The notes: generated by a model from the letters alone, not told the origin. Positions 7,201-14,795 are shown, counted from the first letter of the stretch. The stretch: DNA of 62,851 nucleotides from Xanthobacteraceae bacterium (GCA_019746355.1 JAIESC010000063.1:1-62851), one strand, 5' to 3'. Program-made: numbers and translations.

Positions 7201-9469
7201 TCTCCAAGGAGATGTCGGAGGACGAATTTCTAAAAATCTTGCTCACGACCCGATGGCCGGCCGATTTGACGGAAGATTCCCCGCTGGAGGCCGAGGAGGA
7301 GGCTCCTCCGGGACCGCCATCGCCGACACAAAAGAAGTAAGCCAAGCTGGCTTACCACAGAAACCAACAACCTCGATCTCCGACCCCAACAAGGCCGCTG
7401 ACCAGGCGGCCTTGTTGCATCCGGAGCAAGCCAGCCCCTCCGGCGATCCACCAAAGCCCGGCGGCAGCGACGGCAAAGTGCGCAGCGTGGCCGCGGCAGG
7501 CTTGGCCTCGACCGGCCTTGCGGCGGCAAGCGTGGACGGTGGCGACAACGCTGACGACAACGCGACCGTTCCACGCGCAGCCCGCGCATCGCAGAACCAG
7601 CTCAAGCGGCTCATGCAAAGCCCGAGCGCTGCTGTGCGCGAGGCGGCTTCGCGACTGTTCGACGATCCGCGCAGTCTGAAGAAGCGCTTCGAAGAGGTCG
7701 GATTCGACGTCTCCGCCGAAACACTGATGAAGGACTGGAACGGCGGGCTCACCCGCGCCCTTAGAGGCACGCGCGACGCATTCGCCGAGCACTGGAAGGC
7801 AGCCGGCGCGCTCGATCAGCGCGAGTTCAACGAGGCGGTAGGCCACGCCCTGCGCAACAATGACGAGGCGGACGATCCGCAGGTGGTGCGCGCGGCCAAG
7901 CTCTGGCGTGCGCAGGTGTTGGGGCCGATCACCGACGCGGCGGTCAAAGCAGGGCTTCTGCCCGATGATGTCGATCCGGCGACGGCCGGCTCTTATTTCT
8001 CGCGCACGTGGAGCCGCGGCAAGCTGTTCGCGATGGAGCGCGAGTTCAAGGAGACTGTCGCGCAATACGCCGCTGAACGGATGGCGCGGGAACAATCGAC
8101 GGGCGGGAGAGCCGATGCCCGCACGAGCGCGCGCGAGATCGCCGACGATCTGTTCGACATGCTCACCGGGCGCAACGAGGCGAACCCTCATCGCCGCTTC
8201 CACATTCCCGACGCGCTCGCCGCGTCGTTCCTCGAGGACAATGTCGAACTGATCGGCCGCCGCCTAGTGCGCCGCATCGGGGCCGACCTCGAGCTTGCAC
8301 GGAAATTCGGCACGCCGGATATGGTCGGGACGCTCGAGCAAGTCCGCGCCGGATATGCAGGACTGCGTGCACAAGCCATGGACGACAACGAGCGGCAAGC
8401 ACTCGCGCGCGCCGAGCGGCACGACATCGCCGATCTCGAATCTACGCGCGATCTCATCCGCGGCGCGCGGATCGACAGCCCCATTGAGCGCAACTATGCA
8501 CGGATCGTGCGCACGGCCGAACGCCTCGACGCCGCCCGCGCGGCGGGCGAGGTCGGTCTGCCGTCCCTGTCCGATGCGGTCCGCCCGGCAATGGTGCAGG
8601 GGCTTTCCACCTATATGCAGACGGTCGACCGCCTCGCGGCGGACCTGGACGCTGTGCCGATTTCCCCCGGCGAGGCGGAGCTTGCGAGACAGGTCGCTGA
8701 CCGGGTGTTGGCACATCGCCTCTCATCACTGACCGAGATCGACGATCCTTATGCGTCACAGACGCCCGCCGATGCGTTTCTCCGGAAGATGACGGACACG
8801 GGCGCGCATGAAAACGGCGTTCGCATCTTCGCCGACATGCAGAAGTCGTTCGCGGCGGTGATGGTGCAGGACCGCATCTTGAAAGCGGTTCAGGAGCGCG
8901 CCGGTGTGGATGGGATTGGCGAGCATGCAGCCGCGCGCATCGCCGCACAATTGGAAAAGCACGGCGAGGAGATCGAGGGCATCCGCGTCGCCAACACGCA
9001 GGCCTGGGACAGGGACGACGCAACTGCAGCGGCGCTGCGCGCCTTCCGCGCCGCCGTGAACAAAGACATATTCGGCTTCATCGCCCAGGACACGCCGACC
9101 GGGGCGGCGATGCTGGCGTTGAAAAATTTCGCGCTCGCCTCCTACCAGCGGCTCCTTCTGCGCGGCCTCGATCCAAAAGCCGAGCGTTTCGTCGGCGGGC
9201 TCATCGCCATGACGGCAATGGGCATGTTCGTCGCCTGGACGGCGTCGCCCGACGTCGCCTCGGACGCGGAGCGCTGGATCGGCGAGGGCTTCGAGCGCTC
9301 GGGCATCATGGCGGTGCAGCTGGAATTGTCCGACGCCTTCGAGAAGGCGACCGGCTTCGATCCGCTCGGGCCGGTCAAGAGTCCGCAGACCGGCACGCGG
9401 CTCCTTCCCTTCAACGCCTATCCCGGCATCCGGGCGATGGTCGGCTACGCGCTTCGGGCGCATAACTAA
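4298..9469 (+). CDS. Giant phage ejection protein with inserted DNA-glycosylase-like domain
   Basis: A 1723-residue ORF from the ATG overlapping the previous stop. Residues 1-290 and about 1070-1723 are helical, Ala/Arg/Asp-rich phage ejection-protein sequence; the C-terminus has a hydrophobic segment (FVGGLIAMTAMGMFVAWTA). Between them lie two low-complexity linkers around a compact domain at about 520-960. That domain contains GDSGVGNKAISLTLLMAG followed by DVMVLDRVQ. This matches the helix-hairpin-helix and catalytic region of endonuclease III-type DNA glycosylase/AP lyases: K760 and D778 are 18 residues apart, the same spacing as K120 and D138 of E. coli Nth. No Cys4 iron-sulfur cluster follows. 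The linkers overlap two good out-of-frame ORFs and two terminator-like hairpins, so the middle may be an inserted cassette. The glycosylase reading is from motif only. Confidence 0.7.
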   Translation: MAIVDIEYPGLATPIDTPKGFAVTAGQDDIDHGSEGPGVGRVAGAAFRQGNVVAAAASLERIPDHVEDGFRTWDAIKGTKYARHWQSFVGIRNSRALEVMKRQIDREEEDRRILKAAPWYVSLPMELAAGGSDPLNWIPGGTFIRGVKGGISIARSAMSVGTAAGVSTTAQELVLQGLQQTRPLSESVTNIGASVFIAGLLGAGGAKLAKNAELRRAVTAVDRELNGYPAVATGEARYTVADSGKRFVTLDDGSDVFGNITPAIARETGLDSGPIRLAQGQVDAPPAPAQGHTPGAARDAAAAADAAAGRSAAREGGISTPDNGVSSARGGRTSEAEAARAEGRRQETGTGPGADHAAGREGQAADRAAGRAEPELERGPGLGHVASRDDYAGAGGVRRDAGEAPVPGLATHMADPGGASPDAAGRSRIASGPTGRPSRGLEGALGNRLQDGRGDKLLRDQMPGRGGQENDGAQAGIESPATGTKKEITADGPPQKPPEPPDGANSISKSEEAAPRAASSHEERALGPNEGLFTPTTKEIAAAQNRIVDGPPASHPNAGRDAASWSRLVARVFPSTRVSMVPERFLRDIHGNGAAETLKRLTPAQLAAADQGLVRARAFREAYTSGEMSVLRTGKLVLWSFLSRKMQPYFQESMFIDVFKGIDEWIERAAAGRFTEVDLSNYEKWARSVAPGGSRRPGASATLNLIEFGQHFLIKMSKQNVEGVTHLQRLHEMLSDPNMTGQQIRREFLTFGGDSGVGNKAISLTLLMAGHTDVMVLDRVQIRAMFGSGVNVNHYAALLADARGLLIYEAIERELAERINKIYAAAGRPDGASIGRYHWETWQAHSGQEASHETVAAILPRGNASAKALSEVRGRQGEFSTYSHGATYGVDDAGVPYYTYPKLSGGVHAFSVPAFREFLDEIRKPSSRVVKPGFKITKDGDLNVPWIERQGQGIDRQKLDETASRLADLQGDVGGRISKNLAHDPMAGRFDGRFPAGGRGGGSSGTAIADTKEVSQAGLPQKPTTSISDPNKAADQAALLHPEQASPSGDPPKPGGSDGKVRSVAAAGLASTGLAAASVDGGDNADDNATVPRAARASQNQLKRLMQSPSAAVREAASRLFDDPRSLKKRFEEVGFDVSAETLMKDWNGGLTRALRGTRDAFAEHWKAAGALDQREFNEAVGHALRNNDEADDPQVVRAAKLWRAQVLGPITDAAVKAGLLPDDVDPATAGSYFSRTWSRGKLFAMEREFKETVAQYAAERMAREQSTGGRADARTSAREIADDLFDMLTGRNEANPHRRFHIPDALAASFLEDNVELIGRRLVRRIGADLELARKFGTPDMVGTLEQVRAGYAGLRAQAMDDNERQALARAERHDIADLESTRDLIRGARIDSPIERNYARIVRTAERLDAARAAGEVGLPSLSDAVRPAMVQGLSTYMQTVDRLAADLDAVPISPGEAELARQVADRVLAHRLSSLTEIDDPYASQTPADAFLRKMTDTGAHENGVRIFADMQKSFAAVMVQDRILKAVQERAGVDGIGEHAAARIAAQLEKHGEEIEGIRVANTQAWDRDDATAAALRAFRAAVNKDIFGFIAQDTPTGAAMLALKNFALASYQRLLLRGLDPKAERFVGGLIAMTAMGMFVAWTASPDVASDAERWIGEGFERSGIMAVQLELSDAFEKATGFDPLGPVKSPQTGTRLLPFNAYPGIRAMVGYALRAHN
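5364..5762 (+). CDS. Nested ORF A inside the giant ejection gene
   Basis: A 132-residue ORF in the +1 frame of the ejection gene. AGGAG (5352-5356) stands 7 nt before the ATG. The product is charged and looks like a real soluble protein: an acidic/Pro N-terminus (MPPDEKDKPQIEPPAVPSPN), a helical middle (MTMQELEASDAMLVKRLFQA), a motif DFKTDEEINSYVTRCLG, and a Lys-rich end (LEPKKK). The overlapping ejection frame is here a Gly/Ala/Arg/Asp-rich stretch, as expected for a shadow. A perfect 14-bp hairpin follows the stop by 64 nt. I do not recognise the family. Confidence 0.5.
   Translation: MPPDEKDKPQIEPPAVPSPNLSADLGSDTSQAGMTMQELEASDAMLVKRLFQAWPPIWPTREEPRLTRQEEAGLPAARRDGRPVDSKEPLGTDFKTDEEINSYVTRCLGAADKKMTARKQASKARPLEPKKK
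5827..5857 (+). terminator. Terminator-like hairpin after nested ORF A
   Basis: A perfect 14-bp stem (5827-5840 CGAAGAGGCCGCCC with 5844-5857) and a 3-nt CCC loop. There is no T-tract after it, only TTCG in the stem foot. Strong GC stems like this end many rhizobial transcripts, but here it is inside the ejection-protein reading frame. Confidence 0.55.
7125..7340 (+). CDS. Nested ORF C inside the giant ejection gene
   Basis: A 71-residue ORF in the same +1 frame as ORF A, from the ATG at 7125 with GGAG at 7115-7118 (an in-frame ATG at 7113 lies upstream). The product is acidic and hydrophilic (MSPGSNDKDKASTDKNSTKP) with one helix-like segment (SEDEFLKILLTTRWPADL) and ends PSPTQKK. The overlapping ejection frame is a Gly/Arg/Asp-rich linker. 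A 12-bp hairpin follows 46 nt after the stop. ORFs A and C both have charged Asp/Lys starts and Lys ends and each precedes a GC hairpin. No family recognised. Confidence 0.45.
   Translation: MSPGSNDKDKASTDKNSTKPQADSQISKEMSEDEFLKILLTTRWPADLTEDSPLEAEEEAPPGPPSPTQKK
7387..7417 (+). terminator. Terminator-like hairpin after nested ORF C
   Basis: A perfect 12-bp stem (7387-7398 CAACAAGGCCGC with 7406-7417) and a 7-nt loop TGACCAG. No T-tract follows. Its position relative to ORF C mirrors that of the hairpin after ORF A. Confidence 0.5.
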
Positions 9470-9482
9470 AAGGACATCAAGC

Positions 9483-12053
9483 ATGACGAACACCGACCGC
9501 CGCTACGGCGTGAGCGATGCATTGGCGTGGAAGGCTCCGGTGCGGGCGGCCACGACCGGCAACATCGTGCTTTCGGGCGCGCAGACCATCGACGGCGTGG
9601 CCTGCGTCGAAGGCGACCGCGTGCTCGCCTGGCAGCAGGCGGCCGGCCGCGAGAACGGCATCTATGTCGTCAGCACCGGCAACTGGCGGCGGTCGGCTGA
9701 TGCCGACGGCCCGCGCGATCTGGCGACCGGCACCATGCTCTTGGTCACCGCCGGCGCGAGCTATCAATGGGCGATCTTCCAGCTTGTGACGGCCGGCGAC
9801 ATCGCGATCGACGACACGGCGCTGACGTTCCAGGTGCTGTCGGTCGCGGTGACCGCGAATTTCCGCGCAACGTCGGCCACGAGCCTTGCGGTCTCCGTGG
9901 CGCAGAAGACGTTTGTGGTGCAGGCGAACCGCGCGTTCACCGCGGGTGACTACGTGATCGTGAAGTCCGAGGCCAACGCCAACAACTTTATGGTCGGACA
10001 GGTGGTGTCCTATACCGGCACCACCCTCGTGGTGGACGTCGAGGCGATCGGCGGCACAGGCACCCATGCCGACTGGTCGATCGCCATCTCGGGCTCGCCG
10101 GGGGCGCGGGGCCCGCAAGGGCTGCAGGGCCCGGCCGTGCCGGTGAGCGGCATTGCCGATGTGCCCGGGCTGCAGGCGGCGCTCGATGCGAAACTCGACG
10201 ACAGCCAGGCCGGAGCCGTTGGTTTGAGCGTGCTGGCCGCCACCACGCAGGCAGGCGGGCGTTCGGCGATCAATGCAGCCAGCAACAGCGACATCGCCCT
10301 TCTCAGTCGCCGCTGCGTGCGCATGTTCAACCGTACTGCGACGATGGGTATGGCGTATCACCCTGCTTTCATCATGGGCGATGGCACCGTCACCGTCACG
10401 GGCCAGCTGATGCCAAGCCTCGCCCAGGGCGCGAACGTGCAGGGCAACCTGCTCCCCACCGTCGTCATGCTGCCGGAGGGTCTGCTGGGCACTCCGGTCG
10501 ACGTTATTGTCACGACGGGTGCGATTTACGTTCTCACTGACCAGGGTGACGTGTGCGCCGCAGGCAACAATCCAAGCGGCCAATTGGGCGATAATACGAT
10601 TGTCGACAGACCGGTTGCCACGCTCCTCAATGCCAGCGACATCACGCCTCGCTCGGCCGGGGGCGCAAGCCGGGCCGTCACCAAAATCGAGACGACGTGT
10701 ACGTTCGCGCACTCGACCACCCTGCCGACGGCGCAGACGACATTCTTTGTTTGCGCGGATGGTTCTCTCTGGGCCACCGGGTACGGCGGAGCCGGCACCG
10801 GTATCCTCGCCGGCGGCAACCTGGGCGCGAACGCCTCGATACCCACGCGCTGCCTCAAGATTGCAAACAGCACGGCGCAAGCGGCCGCTCAGGGGACGAA
10901 CTCAGCCAGCGCCCAGACGCCGTCCGTAGCCAACAAGACCTTTACCGTCGCCGCCGGCAAGACGTGGGTCGCTGGTGATCGGATCTTCATCTACTCACAC
11001 GCGAGCACCGCCGTCTGGATGTTCGGCTCTGTCACCAGCTACTCCGGCACCACGCTGATCGTGAACGTCGCCGCCATCGGCACGGCGACGGCAAGCAGCG
11101 ACTGGATCATCTCCGAGCTGGTGAATGACGCGGCAAATGTCTACGCCAGCGGCGGCGTCTCTTCGAGCGTTGGCTACATCACGACATCGGGCAAGGCTCG
11201 TTTCGCCGGCCGGCTGCAGAGCGGCATGCACGGCCTCTGCGCAACCGGCCCCGGCAGCGGAACGGCCAACGCCAACTTCCCGGCATTCCGCCTGCCCAAG
11301 ACGACAAGCGATGATGCGAGCTCGCAGCTTCCCGACAACTATGTCTGCACCAAGATCGTGACGGGTGCCGGTCAGTTTAGCGACCTCGGGAGCGTTTGCA
11401 TTCTCTGTTCTGACAAGAACGGCTATATGGCAGGGTCCGGCGCGTCTGGCGCGAACGGCGACGGCACGACGGCGAACGCGCCGAACTTCAAGAAGATCGG
11501 CAGCGGGACGGGAATGGCCGCAACGATTGCCGGACACGTCGACGACGTGTGGTGTGTCAGCGGCACCAGCCCAGGCTACATCGCGCAGCTCGACAGCGCG
11601 ACAAATCAGGTGGTGTGCTGGGGGTATGGCGCGGCTCTGACCCTGCCTGGCACCCCCGGCACGAACAACCCAACGCCGGTTGTCGCGGCAGCTCCGTTCA
11701 ACGGGAGCAAACGCATCAGCAAGATGACGCTCGGTGGACACGTCCAGACGTCCGAGCGCGAGGTGGTCGCTGCGCTGACGACGGATAACCTCGTCTACAG
11801 CTGGGGCACGTATGCGTTTCAGGGCGGGCTGGCCCCGGCCCAGACCGCAACCCCGACCAAGGTGACGGATCCGTACAAGGGCGCGGTTGCCATCAGCGAC
11901 GTTAAGGTGGGCGGATACTCCACCGTCGTCGGCACCCACATACTCTATGCGAACGGCGAGGTGTGGAGCTTCAACAACAACACCTACACCAACGGCGAGC
12001 TCGGCATCGGCAGTGCGAACGGCCCGTATATGCCGGTTCGCATGCGGTTCTGA
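9483..12053 (+). CDS. Phage tail-fibre-like protein with RCC1-like motifs
   Basis: An 856-residue structural protein directly after the ejection genes, where T7-like phages place the tail fibre. The N-terminus (SDALAWKAPVRAATTGNIVL) resembles the virion-attachment region of many phage fibres. A short collagen-like run (GSPGARGPQGLQGPAVP) is near residue 205. The C-terminal two thirds hold scattered RCC1/BNR-like motifs, e.g. GDVCAAGNNPSGQLGD (about 355), VYSWGTYAFQGG (about 770) and GEVWSFNNNTYTNGELGIGS (about 825), suggesting a beta-propeller receptor-binding head. A module of about 68 residues occurs twice (about 136-204 and 479-547; shared pattern K-T-F-x-V and Y-x-G-T-T-L-x-V-x-V). Likely host recognition. 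Confidence 0.65.
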   Translation: MTNTDRRYGVSDALAWKAPVRAATTGNIVLSGAQTIDGVACVEGDRVLAWQQAAGRENGIYVVSTGNWRRSADADGPRDLATGTMLLVTAGASYQWAIFQLVTAGDIAIDDTALTFQVLSVAVTANFRATSATSLAVSVAQKTFVVQANRAFTAGDYVIVKSEANANNFMVGQVVSYTGTTLVVDVEAIGGTGTHADWSIAISGSPGARGPQGLQGPAVPVSGIADVPGLQAALDAKLDDSQAGAVGLSVLAATTQAGGRSAINAASNSDIALLSRRCVRMFNRTATMGMAYHPAFIMGDGTVTVTGQLMPSLAQGANVQGNLLPTVVMLPEGLLGTPVDVIVTTGAIYVLTDQGDVCAAGNNPSGQLGDNTIVDRPVATLLNASDITPRSAGGASRAVTKIETTCTFAHSTTLPTAQTTFFVCADGSLWATGYGGAGTGILAGGNLGANASIPTRCLKIANSTAQAAAQGTNSASAQTPSVANKTFTVAAGKTWVAGDRIFIYSHASTAVWMFGSVTSYSGTTLIVNVAAIGTATASSDWIISELVNDAANVYASGGVSSSVGYITTSGKARFAGRLQSGMHGLCATGPGSGTANANFPAFRLPKTTSDDASSQLPDNYVCTKIVTGAGQFSDLGSVCILCSDKNGYMAGSGASGANGDGTTANAPNFKKIGSGTGMAATIAGHVDDVWCVSGTSPGYIAQLDSATNQVVCWGYGAALTLPGTPGTNNPTPVVAAAPFNGSKRISKMTLGGHVQTSEREVVAALTTDNLVYSWGTYAFQGGLAPAQTATPTKVTDPYKGAVAISDVKVGGYSTVVGTHILYANGEVWSFNNNTYTNGELGIGSANGPYMPVRMRF

Positions 12054-12087
12054 TCCGCGCGCCGTCATCACCCAAGAGCCTCAGTCC

Positions 12088-12110
12088 GACGCCCCCGCGG
12101 CGTCTTTTTT
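12088..12110 (+). terminator. Rho-independent terminator after the tail-fibre gene
   Basis: Stem GACGCC (12088-12093) with GGCGTC (12099-12104), a 5-nt loop, then six T. A complete intrinsic terminator separating the structural genes from the lysis genes. Confidence 0.85.
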
Positions 12111-12123
12111 ATTGGAGCAAACC

Positions 12124-12948
12124 ATGAGCGCACGTGTCGTCCATGCGGACGATCCCAAGTACCTGAAAGCTGCGTTCTCGGCCCTCGGTCTCTCCGAGAT
12201 CGCGGGCGAGGAGGACGAACCGCAGATCCTGGCGATGTACGCCGCCTGCGGGCACGCGGAGGTCCGGCACGACGAGATCGCCTGGTGCGCAGCCTATGTC
12301 GGCTGGGCGCTGCATCGCGGCGGGCTGCCGAACACCGGCTCGCTGCTGGCGATCTCGTATGCGCATTACCCCGGCCGGAGGTTTACCAAGGACGAGACCG
12401 TCCCGCGCGGCGCGATCTGCGTTTGGCCGCGCACGGGTGGCAACCATGTCAACTTCGCGCTCGTCGATCTCGGCGACACCCTCCTTTGCATCGGCGGCAA
12501 CCAGGGCAACGGCCGGGGCGGCGGCGTCACGATCGCGAAATATGCCAAGGACGGGCTCAAGGTCGCGGTGCTGCCGAAGACAGTGGCGGTCCCGAAGGGG
12601 ATGCCGCCGAAGCTAAGGCCCGAGCCGAGATCCGGGCGAAGACACGAGCCAAACCCCGAGCCAAGACACGCGCCCCAATCCACGTCCGCGCCAAAGCCGC
12701 CCCTCGAAGCGCCCGCGCCGATGAAGGAGAAGAAGACCGGCGTGTCCGAGGGCGCGACGGTCGGCGCAGGTCTCGGCGTCCTCGGCATCCTGTCGCAGCT
12801 GTGGGAGGCGATCGCGCAAGCGCCGGAGCACCTGCTCGATGTCATGGTCCGCGCCGCGCAGAAGCCGCAGTTCTGGATGTTCGCCGCGGTCATAGGCATC
12901 GCGGTCTTCATCTTTTGGCAGCGCCACCAGATGAAGCAGGAGGCGTGA
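12124..12948 (+). CDS. Phage lysin, TIGR02594/CHAP-like, with C-terminal membrane anchor
   Basis: A 274-residue protein from the ATG at 12124 with GGAG at 12114-12117. The catalytic part has IAWCAAYVGWALHRGGLP (Cys nucleophile after Trp) and GNHVNFALVD (His), followed by IGGNQGN, the signature of TIGR02594 peptidoglycan amidase/endopeptidases. Residues about 155-205 are a Pro/Arg/Lys-rich linker. The C-terminus has a Gly/Ala segment (VGAGLGVLGILSQLW) and a strong membrane span (FWMFAAVIGIAVFIFW) with a short basic tail. Such an anchored end could hold the enzyme at the inner membrane or give it a holin-like role; that is inference. It is the first gene of the lysis cassette. Confidence 0.75.
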   Translation: MSARVVHADDPKYLKAAFSALGLSEIAGEEDEPQILAMYAACGHAEVRHDEIAWCAAYVGWALHRGGLPNTGSLLAISYAHYPGRRFTKDETVPRGAICVWPRTGGNHVNFALVDLGDTLLCIGGNQGNGRGGGVTIAKYAKDGLKVAVLPKTVAVPKGMPPKLRPEPRSGRRHEPNPEPRHAPQSTSAPKPPLEAPAPMKEKKTGVSEGATVGAGLGVLGILSQLWEAIAQAPEHLLDVMVRAAQKPQFWMFAAVIGIAVFIFWQRHQMKQEA

Positions 12949-12949
12949 C

Positions 12950-13336
12950 GTGCCGCGCCTGCTCGATCTCTGGCTGCCGCTGCATACCCTGCTGCCGATC
13001 ATCCGCGACTATGCCGCGGCACTCGCGCTCATCGCCACGGCGGCTGGCGTTGCGTTCGTCGCGCCCAGCCTCCGCGTCAAGCTTGCCGCCGTGCTCGCGG
13101 CCGTTTGCATCATCGCCACCACCATCGCCTACAGCGTGGGCCTAAAGAGAGGATCGGATCGTGTCAAAGCTGACTGGGACTGGACGCTTGAGCTCGAGCA
13201 TCGTGAGGGCGAGGCGGCGCGTGCTGCGGCTGAGCGCGCTGTGCGCGTTGAGCCTGCTGACAGCGGCGTGCTGGCAGACGACCCGTGGAACCGCGACGCG
13301 CAGCCTCCTGCCCGCGGCCGAGCGCAAGGCGGCTGA
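12950..13336 (+). CDS. Rz-like inner-membrane spanin
   Basis: A 128-residue protein starting at a GTG one base after the lysin stop, with AGGAGG at 12940. Two hydrophobic stretches (about 12-35 and 43-62, ending IIATTIAYSVGLKRGSDR) are followed by a charged helical domain (LELEHREGEAARAAAERAVR). This matches i-spanins, which link the inner membrane to an outer-membrane lipoprotein and fuse the two in the last step of lysis. The lipoprotein partner starts inside this gene in another frame, the classic Rz/Rz1 layout. Confidence 0.65.
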   Translation: MPRLLDLWLPLHTLLPIIRDYAAALALIATAAGVAFVAPSLRVKLAAVLAAVCIIATTIAYSVGLKRGSDRVKADWDWTLELEHREGEAARAAAERAVRVEPADSGVLADDPWNRDAQPPARGRAQGG

Positions 13337-13493
13337 GAGCCGCGCGCGCTGCTCGGGCTGGCGCGGCATCAGCTATTCGGCGAAGGCCGATACGCCGCAG
13401 ACCGTGGGCGAAATCCGCACTCACAATGAAGCTGGACGGCGCAAGGGCTGCACGCAGTTCGTCCGGCCACTGGGCGGGAAAGGCGGGGCATAA
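13161..13493 (+). CDS. Rz1-like outer-membrane spanin lipoprotein, nested in the i-spanin gene
   Basis: A 110-residue protein from a GTG at 13161, out of frame within the Rz-like gene and continuing 157 bp beyond it. A basic N-terminus is followed by a hydrophobic core and a lipobox (LSLLTAAC, Cys near residue 37), so the mature form should be a lipoprotein. The mature part contains CSGWRGISYSAKADTPQTV and an HNEAGRRKGC tail, a pattern familiar from rhizobial phage lysis genes. Its 3' end shares one base with the next ATG. Confidence 0.7.
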   Translation: MSKLTGTGRLSSSIVRARRRVLRLSALCALSLLTAACWQTTRGTATRSLLPAAERKAAESRARCSGWRGISYSAKADTPQTVGEIRTHNEAGRRKGCTQFVRPLGGKGGA

Positions 13494-13783
13494 TGGAAAA
13501 TTTCTTCACCTGGAGCCAGCTCGGGACCACCGCGAGCGTCCTGATCGGCATCCTGGGCCTCGGCTTCGGCTTCTGGAAGCAGCGCAGTGCCGATCTCCGG
13601 GGATTGCACAAGAAGATCGAGGCGGTGAAGGACTTGCTCACGGCTGCGCTCAACGAGTTCAAGGTCGAGGTGGCGCGCGAGCATCCGACCGCCAAGGCGC
13701 TGGCGGCGAGCGAGGAGCGGCTGACCAGCGCCATCAACAAGCTCACCGAGCGGATCGACCGCTGGCTCGAGCGGCATCCGTGA
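13493..13783 (+). CDS. Small phage membrane protein, possible holin
   Basis: 96 residues. One N-terminal membrane span (TTASVLIGILGLGFGFWK) is followed by a charged coiled-coil-like region (LRGLHKKIEAVKDLLTAALN and SAINKLTERIDRWLERH). Its start overlaps the previous stop (TAATG). Single-span proteins with this plan are frequent in phage lysis modules and are sometimes holins, but the sequence does not prove it. It is the last gene of the phage block. Confidence 0.55.
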   Translation: MENFFTWSQLGTTASVLIGILGLGFGFWKQRSADLRGLHKKIEAVKDLLTAALNEFKVEVAREHPTAKALAASEERLTSAINKLTERIDRWLERHP

Positions 13784-13856
13784 GCGGCAAGGCGCGTAAG
13801 GCACACAGCGCGCGTTGCCGGCGAGGAACAACCAGTCTGCCCGCCGCCGGACGCGG

Positions 13857-14795
13857 TCAGGGCCCCGGCCACAGCTCCGCCTGCTGCTTGACCGGATTGG
13901 GAATGGCCACGTGAATGGCCGCCTCGGTCAGCGTGTTGATGACCAGCTTCTCCTGGGTCACGGCCTTCACGCCGTATCTCTGCAGCGGCATGCCGCTCAG
14001 GATCCCGTGCGCGGTCACCGCCGCGTTCTCGAACATCTCGATAAAGTTCGGTCCCATCGACATCAGGCCGCCGCCCTGCCTTGCGACATACTCGCGAAAT
14101 GCGAACATCGTCGGCAGGCGTGCACCGGCCGGCCCGGCGATGGATTTCGCGTTGGCCGTGTCGATGATGACCTGCTGATACTCTGTGATCATCGGATCGG
14201 TGCAGACATAAAGCAGCTTTACGTCATTTGGCAGGGCGTTGATCGCGGGCTCGATCTGGCCGGGGTCGCGGATGTCCAGCCTTGGCAACACGTCGATCTG
14301 GTTGCCGTGGCCCGCGCCGTTGTTGCCGTAGATGTTGCTCGCCTCGGTAACGACGTTGGCGACGCCGAAGTTGCCGAGCAGGGCAACCTTCGGGTCAGGC
14401 CCCGGTCCATCGCGCAACATCTGCTTCAGGATGGAGAAGCGCTTGTTGGCGAGGTTCGGGTTCGCCTGTTCGTTCAGGCTGCCGTGGATGTTCGGCAGCG
14501 CCGGTAGCGGTCCCCCCGCGGATGCAAAAACAATCGGCTTGTCGGGAACGGCCAATGCGGCCTGTTTGACTGGTTCGGTGCCCGAGGTGACGATCACATC
14601 CACCTTCAGCGTGTAGGCGAAAACCTTGGCGAGCTGTTCGTACTGGTCGGAGAAACCGTACGCCCACATGTCGATCACCGAGACAGGCGCGCCGCCGATC
14701 GGACCAAGTCCGCTGAGCTTGGCCTTGAACGCGTTCAAATAGTCTTTCCAGACCGTGGGGTCGGTCGCGCCGAGAAAGCCGATCTTTTTTGCCAT
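13857..14795 (-). CDS. ABC_sub_bind (PF04392)-type solute-binding protein
   Basis: 312 residues, two-lobed binding-protein pattern: MAKKIGFLGATDPTVWKDYL at the start, VDVIVTSGTEPVKQAAL and KPIVFASAGGP in the first lobe, and a C-terminal region ending near HVAIPNPVKQQAELWP. It lacks an obvious signal peptide at this start, unlike most of the family, so a cytoplasmic role or a lost leader is possible. It converges on the phage block and stands alone, with no permease or ATPase gene nearby. Confidence 0.65.
   Translation of the reverse strand: MAKKIGFLGATDPTVWKDYLNAFKAKLSGLGPIGGAPVSVIDMWAYGFSDQYEQLAKVFAYTLKVDVIVTSGTEPVKQAALAVPDKPIVFASAGGPLPALPNIHGSLNEQANPNLANKRFSILKQMLRDGPGPDPKVALLGNFGVANVVTEASNIYGNNGAGHGNQIDVLPRLDIRDPGQIEPAINALPNDVKLLYVCTDPMITEYQQVIIDTANAKSIAGPAGARLPTMFAFREYVARQGGGLMSMGPNFIEMFENAAVTAHGILSGMPLQRYGVKAVTQEKLVINTLTEAAIHVAIPNPVKQQAELWPGP

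Noticed and set aside
13784..13860. Phage attachment site at the right edge
   Set aside because: No tRNA, direct repeat or integrase was found to support it.
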